DNA of 64,000 bases from Thalassotalea euphylliae (GTDB lineage: Bacteria > Pseudomonadota > Gammaproteobacteria > Enterobacterales > Alteromonadaceae), in NCBI RefSeq assembly GCF_003390335.1, contig NZ_QUOU01000001.1, positions 992,001 to 1,056,000 of the forward strand, written 5' to 3'. The first letter of the stretch is position 1, and every line of letters starts with the position of its first letter. The notes beneath the pieces are model-generated. The model was not told the DNA's origin. It did not search any database and saw only the letters and a list, made by a program, of their open reading frames with translations. This document shows, in pieces, positions 61,517 through 64,000 of this stretch. The position numbers and the translations under genes were made by a program.

Positions 61517-62755
61517 TTAGCTAAGCTCATGTTGATGTTGCTTGCGGTAGCGTTTGGTCAGTTTCGCTTTGTTGAGCTGATCTTTGATCAGACAGCACAG
61601 CGCAGAAGGCGATGTATTTGGAGCCTTCCCTTTACCCAAGCGTTTTAGCTGTTGTTTAACGACAGACATAGTGGCAAGGCCACTCAAGGTTTTGTCTTTC
61701 CAATTAACCACTGGCAGTGGAGCAACATAGTCAGGCTGTGTCTGCCATTTATTTGGCAAGTCGGGGCGCATCGCCAGTGCTGTTCCCATGCCAACTAATT
61801 GAATGTTTTCTGCTAATGCTTGCTCGGCAACGGCTAAGCGTTTAACGCCGCCGGTCACCATGATTGGCATAGTGGCACTTTTCGCTATTTGGCTAGCGAA
61901 TGTCAGGAAGTAGGCTTCGCGCGCTAACGTTCGTTCGTCAGCACTTCGCCCCTGCATCGCTGGTGCTTCATAACTACCACCTGAAACTTCAATAAAGTCC
62001 AAATTATATGGTGCGAGCATTTTGACTACTTGCTCGGCATCGTCAATATCAAAACCGCCGCGCTGGAAGTCGGCAGAGTTGAGCTTGATGGAAATAATGA
62101 ACCCTTGCTCGACATTGGCTTTAATTTGTTTGACGATCTCAATCAAGATACGCGTGCGATTTTCAATACTACCGCCCCAACGATCATCGCGTTTATTGGT
62201 TAAAGGGGAAAGAAATTGGCTAAGCAAATAGCCGTGTGCCGCGTGAATCTCTACGCCGTCAAAACCTGCTTGTTGCGCGCGCTGGGCGGTAATGGTGAAG
62301 CGATTGATAACATCTTGAATATCATCTTGGCTCATCGGAGTTGGCTTGGGAAACATATGGCTGTGTTTGCCCATATCTAATGGGATGTCAGACGGCGAAA
62401 AGACTTTTCCGCCCATATTTTTAAACACTTGGCGGCCAGGGTGGTTGATCTGCATGATAACTTTTGTGTCGCCGTGTTTGGCCGCCTGCGCCCATGTGCG
62501 AAACGCGGATAAATCTGTGTCAGCCTCCAAAGCAACACCGCCGGGGCCTGTCATCGCTAAGTGATCAACCATGACATTTCCGGTAATTAGCATACCAACT
62601 CCACCCGCTGCCCACTGGCTGTAGAGACGGATCAATTCGGTACTTGGCAATTGCTGTGAGGTTGCCATGTTTTCTTCCATTGCAGCTTTGACCAAACGGT
62701 TTTTTACGGAAATGCCGCTACTGAGTGTTAATGATGAATAAATTGGGGAGTTCAT
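61517..62755 (-). CDS. Old Yellow Enzyme-family NADH:flavin oxidoreductase
   Basis: 412 residues. FMN TIM-barrel: VKNRLVKAAMEE at the start, MQINHPGRQ, FDGVEIHAAHGYLLSQFLSP followed by TNKRDDRWGGSIENR, all typical, and MVTGGVKR plus VGMGTALAMRPDLPNKW at the C side. The His-Ala-Ala-His segment supplies ligand-binding His. The last 60 residues are basic (LNKAKLTKRYRKQHQ), without the Fe-S domain of the longer enoate reductases. Likely reduces activated alkenes. Confidence 0.9.
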   Translation of the reverse strand: MNSPIYSSLTLSSGISVKNRLVKAAMEENMATSQQLPSTELIRLYSQWAAGGVGMLITGNVMVDHLAMTGPGGVALEADTDLSAFRTWAQAAKHGDTKVIMQINHPGRQVFKNMGGKVFSPSDIPLDMGKHSHMFPKPTPMSQDDIQDVINRFTITAQRAQQAGFDGVEIHAAHGYLLSQFLSPLTNKRDDRWGGSIENRTRILIEIVKQIKANVEQGFIISIKLNSADFQRGGFDIDDAEQVVKMLAPYNLDFIEVSGGSYEAPAMQGRSADERTLAREAYFLTFASQIAKSATMPIMVTGGVKRLAVAEQALAENIQLVGMGTALAMRPDLPNKWQTQPDYVAPLPVVNWKDKTLSGLATMSVVKQQLKRLGKGKAPNTSPSALCCLIKDQLNKAKLTKRYRKQHQHELS

Positions 62756-62935
62756 ATAGTTATCTACGTTATTATTATTTTTACCGATGAGTAAAATATT
62801 GTGCCGATATGTGCCGAGAAGTAAATAGTACCGTGTTTGAACTAAATGCCTAGCAGTTTTATGTTTCTCTTTTCTTGCTTCATTTTGCCTTCTTATGCTT
62901 GTTGTATGTCTCGATTTTTTGTTGCCGCTGAGCCG

Positions 62936-63415
62936 CTAGGGTTTAAAATCAGCTTGTTCGTGCATCAACAGTTTGGCTTTTAATGCCAGCCCGCCCGCAT
63001 AGCCCGTTAGCCTTTTATTGGCGCCAATAACTCGATGGCAAGGAATGATAAGGGCAATGGGATTCGCGCCATTAGCACTGCCTACAGCGCGTACTGCCTT
63101 TTCGTTGTTGATATGTTTAGCGAGCCAGCCATAACTGACGGTTTTACCATAAGGAATTTCGGTTAGTGCTTGCCAAACACTTTGCTGGAAAGGTGTACCT
63201 TGCGGGGAAAGCGCTAAATTAAATTGTGTTCTTGTACCTGCAAAATACTCAGATAATTGCTGTTTTATCTCAATAAACGGCTGCTCGCCAGCTGTTGAAC
63301 CTTGTGTAAACTCAATCGGCGCAGCTCCTTGTTGGAAGGCAAGGGCGGTAATACCCTTATCGTTGGCAGTAATTGCAATTTCACCCAGTGGTGATTGATA
63401 AGTTGTGTGATACAT
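62936..63415 (-). CDS. ogt: Methylated-DNA-protein cysteine methyltransferase (Ogt type)
   Basis: 159 residues. Active-site PCHRVIGANKRLTGYAGG with the acceptor Cys, preceded by SANGANPIALIIPC and the HTH segment KTVSYGWLAKHINNEKAVRA. It transfers O6-alkyl groups from guanine to itself. It lies 17 bp after an AlkA-domain gene on the same strand, making an alkylation-repair unit. Confidence 0.92.
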   Translation of the reverse strand: MYHTTYQSPLGEIAITANDKGITALAFQQGAAPIEFTQGSTAGEQPFIEIKQQLSEYFAGTRTQFNLALSPQGTPFQQSVWQALTEIPYGKTVSYGWLAKHINNEKAVRAVGSANGANPIALIIPCHRVIGANKRLTGYAGGLALKAKLLMHEQADFKP

Positions 63416-63432
63416 CTTGTTTCATCCTGTTT

Positions 63433-63999
63433 TTAAGTTGTGGCTGTTATTTTTTCTTGTAGCGATAGCCACAAATATAATGTGGCGTAAGCTCGCCAAG
63501 GCTGCCATTTATCGGCGCGTGCAAGTATTTGTTTTACACTTGGCTTTTTATCTTCAACGCTAAGCGCCTTGATCACGCCTAAATCGCTGGCTGGAAACGC
63601 ATTGGGATCACTCAAGCCGCGCATCGCAAGGTAGTTTACCGTCCATGGACCAATGCCTTTTATCGCCACGAGCTTGTCAGTGAGTTCGCTTAGCGATTGA
63701 TAATGAGTAAAAAGTGTTTGATTCGCTTGGTAGAAAGCTACCCAGCGTTTTAACGTATCAATACGCGATTGCGTTAAGCCAAGTTGTTGGAAGTCCGCTG
63801 CTTTTAAGTCGTTAACGGTTGGGAAGCACTTATTTAGTTCAGGATGCTGTTGGTTCAGCACTTGCCCATACTTATCTGCAATACGGCCTGCATAGGTAGT
63901 TGCTGCCTTGACGGATATTTGCTGCCCCAAAATGGCCCGAATAGAAAACTCAAAAATGTCCCAGCAACCGGGTAAGCGTATGCCCGGGTTTTGCTCAAT
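63433..63999 (-). CDS. AlkA-type DNA-3-methyladenine glycosylase domain (5' end outside window)
   Basis: The frame is open to the right edge; the residues before the TTG at 63930 (NPGIRLPGCWDIFEFSIRAI) match the entry of AlkA, so the gene continues outside. HhH-GPD motif: VAIKGIGPWTVNYLAMRGL followed by FPASDLGVIKAL with the catalytic Asp. It removes alkylated bases. It may be the C-terminal part of an Ada-AlkA fusion with an AraC-type HTH upstream, which cannot be seen here. Followed directly by the ogt-type gene. Confidence 0.88.
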   Translation of the reverse strand: MEQNPGIRLPGCWDIFEFSIRAILGQQISVKAATTYAGRIADKYGQVLNQQHPELNKCFPTVNDLKAADFQQLGLTQSRIDTLKRWVAFYQANQTLFTHYQSLSELTDKLVAIKGIGPWTVNYLAMRGLSDPNAFPASDLGVIKALSVEDKKPSVKQILARADKWQPWRAYATLYLWLSLQEKITATT

Positions 64000-64000
64000 T

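Overview
The window reads as chromosomal DNA of a marine gammaproteobacterium, most likely in the Alteromonadales (Colwellia/Thalassotalea/Pseudoalteromonas-like). This is an inference from protein style: a ParC very close to enterobacterial ParC, the mutY/yggX/yggL/trmB neighbourhood, two TonB-dependent receptors, several c-di-GMP proteins and many LysR regulators. No database search was possible, so all family names rest on motifs read by eye.

Layout. 1-2.6 kb: the end of a fumarylacetoacetase-family gene, then an enoyl-CoA isomerase-like and a 2,4-dienoyl-CoA reductase-like gene that together suggest beta-oxidation of unsaturated acyl chains. 2.7-7.7 kb: a periplasmic solute-binding protein, a type IV pilin-like protein, a photolyase/cryptochrome, a PepSY protein and a CPBP membrane protease. 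7.8-10.6 kb: an arsenate-detoxification pair (ArsJ-associated GAPDH overlapping arsJ by 11 bp) followed by a VOC protein. 11-14.3 kb: two overlapping TPR/coiled-coil membrane proteins with degenerate GGDEF domains. 14.5-16.8 kb: parC. 17-23.4 kb: an uptake locus with an SLC45-type MFS transporter, a PhoD-like phosphatase, a TonB-dependent receptor and a LacI regulator. 23.7-32.2 kb: a 7TM/EAL phosphodiesterase, an AraC regulator divergent from a hydrolase plus an NTF2-like protein, a YebC-family protein, a small secreted protein and a LysR regulator.

32.2-38.4 kb holds the least familiar material: a short ORF with its own promoter palindrome and terminator, 600 bp of non-coding DNA, and a single 1548-residue protein that I cannot assign to a named family. 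38.4-43.4 kb: an MDR oxidoreductase divergent from a LysR gene, an IspZ/YciB-like membrane protein, a PagL-like lipid A deacylase and an NTF2-like protein. 43.5-49.7 kb: an iron/siderophore uptake operon (receptor, DUF3649, PepSY, DUF3325) with a 25-bp palindrome upstream and a divergent LysR gene, followed by an ABC-F protein.

51.8-52.7 kb is a minus-strand tRNA operon in which a unit of tRNA-Phe, tRNA-Thr and a broken tRNA-Phe 5' half is present twice in tandem. 52.7-61 kb is the mutY/yggX/yggL/trmB neighbourhood. Between mutY and yggX lies a three-level nest of mobile DNA: a MITE-like element with 12-bp terminal inverted repeats, interrupted by an IS10-like IS4-family element with an exact 9-bp target duplication, itself interrupted by an IS30-family element with a 2-bp duplication. 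61-64 kb: a membrane-anchored hypothetical, an Old Yellow Enzyme-family oxidoreductase and alkylation-repair genes (ogt-type methyltransferase and an AlkA-domain gene cut by the window edge).
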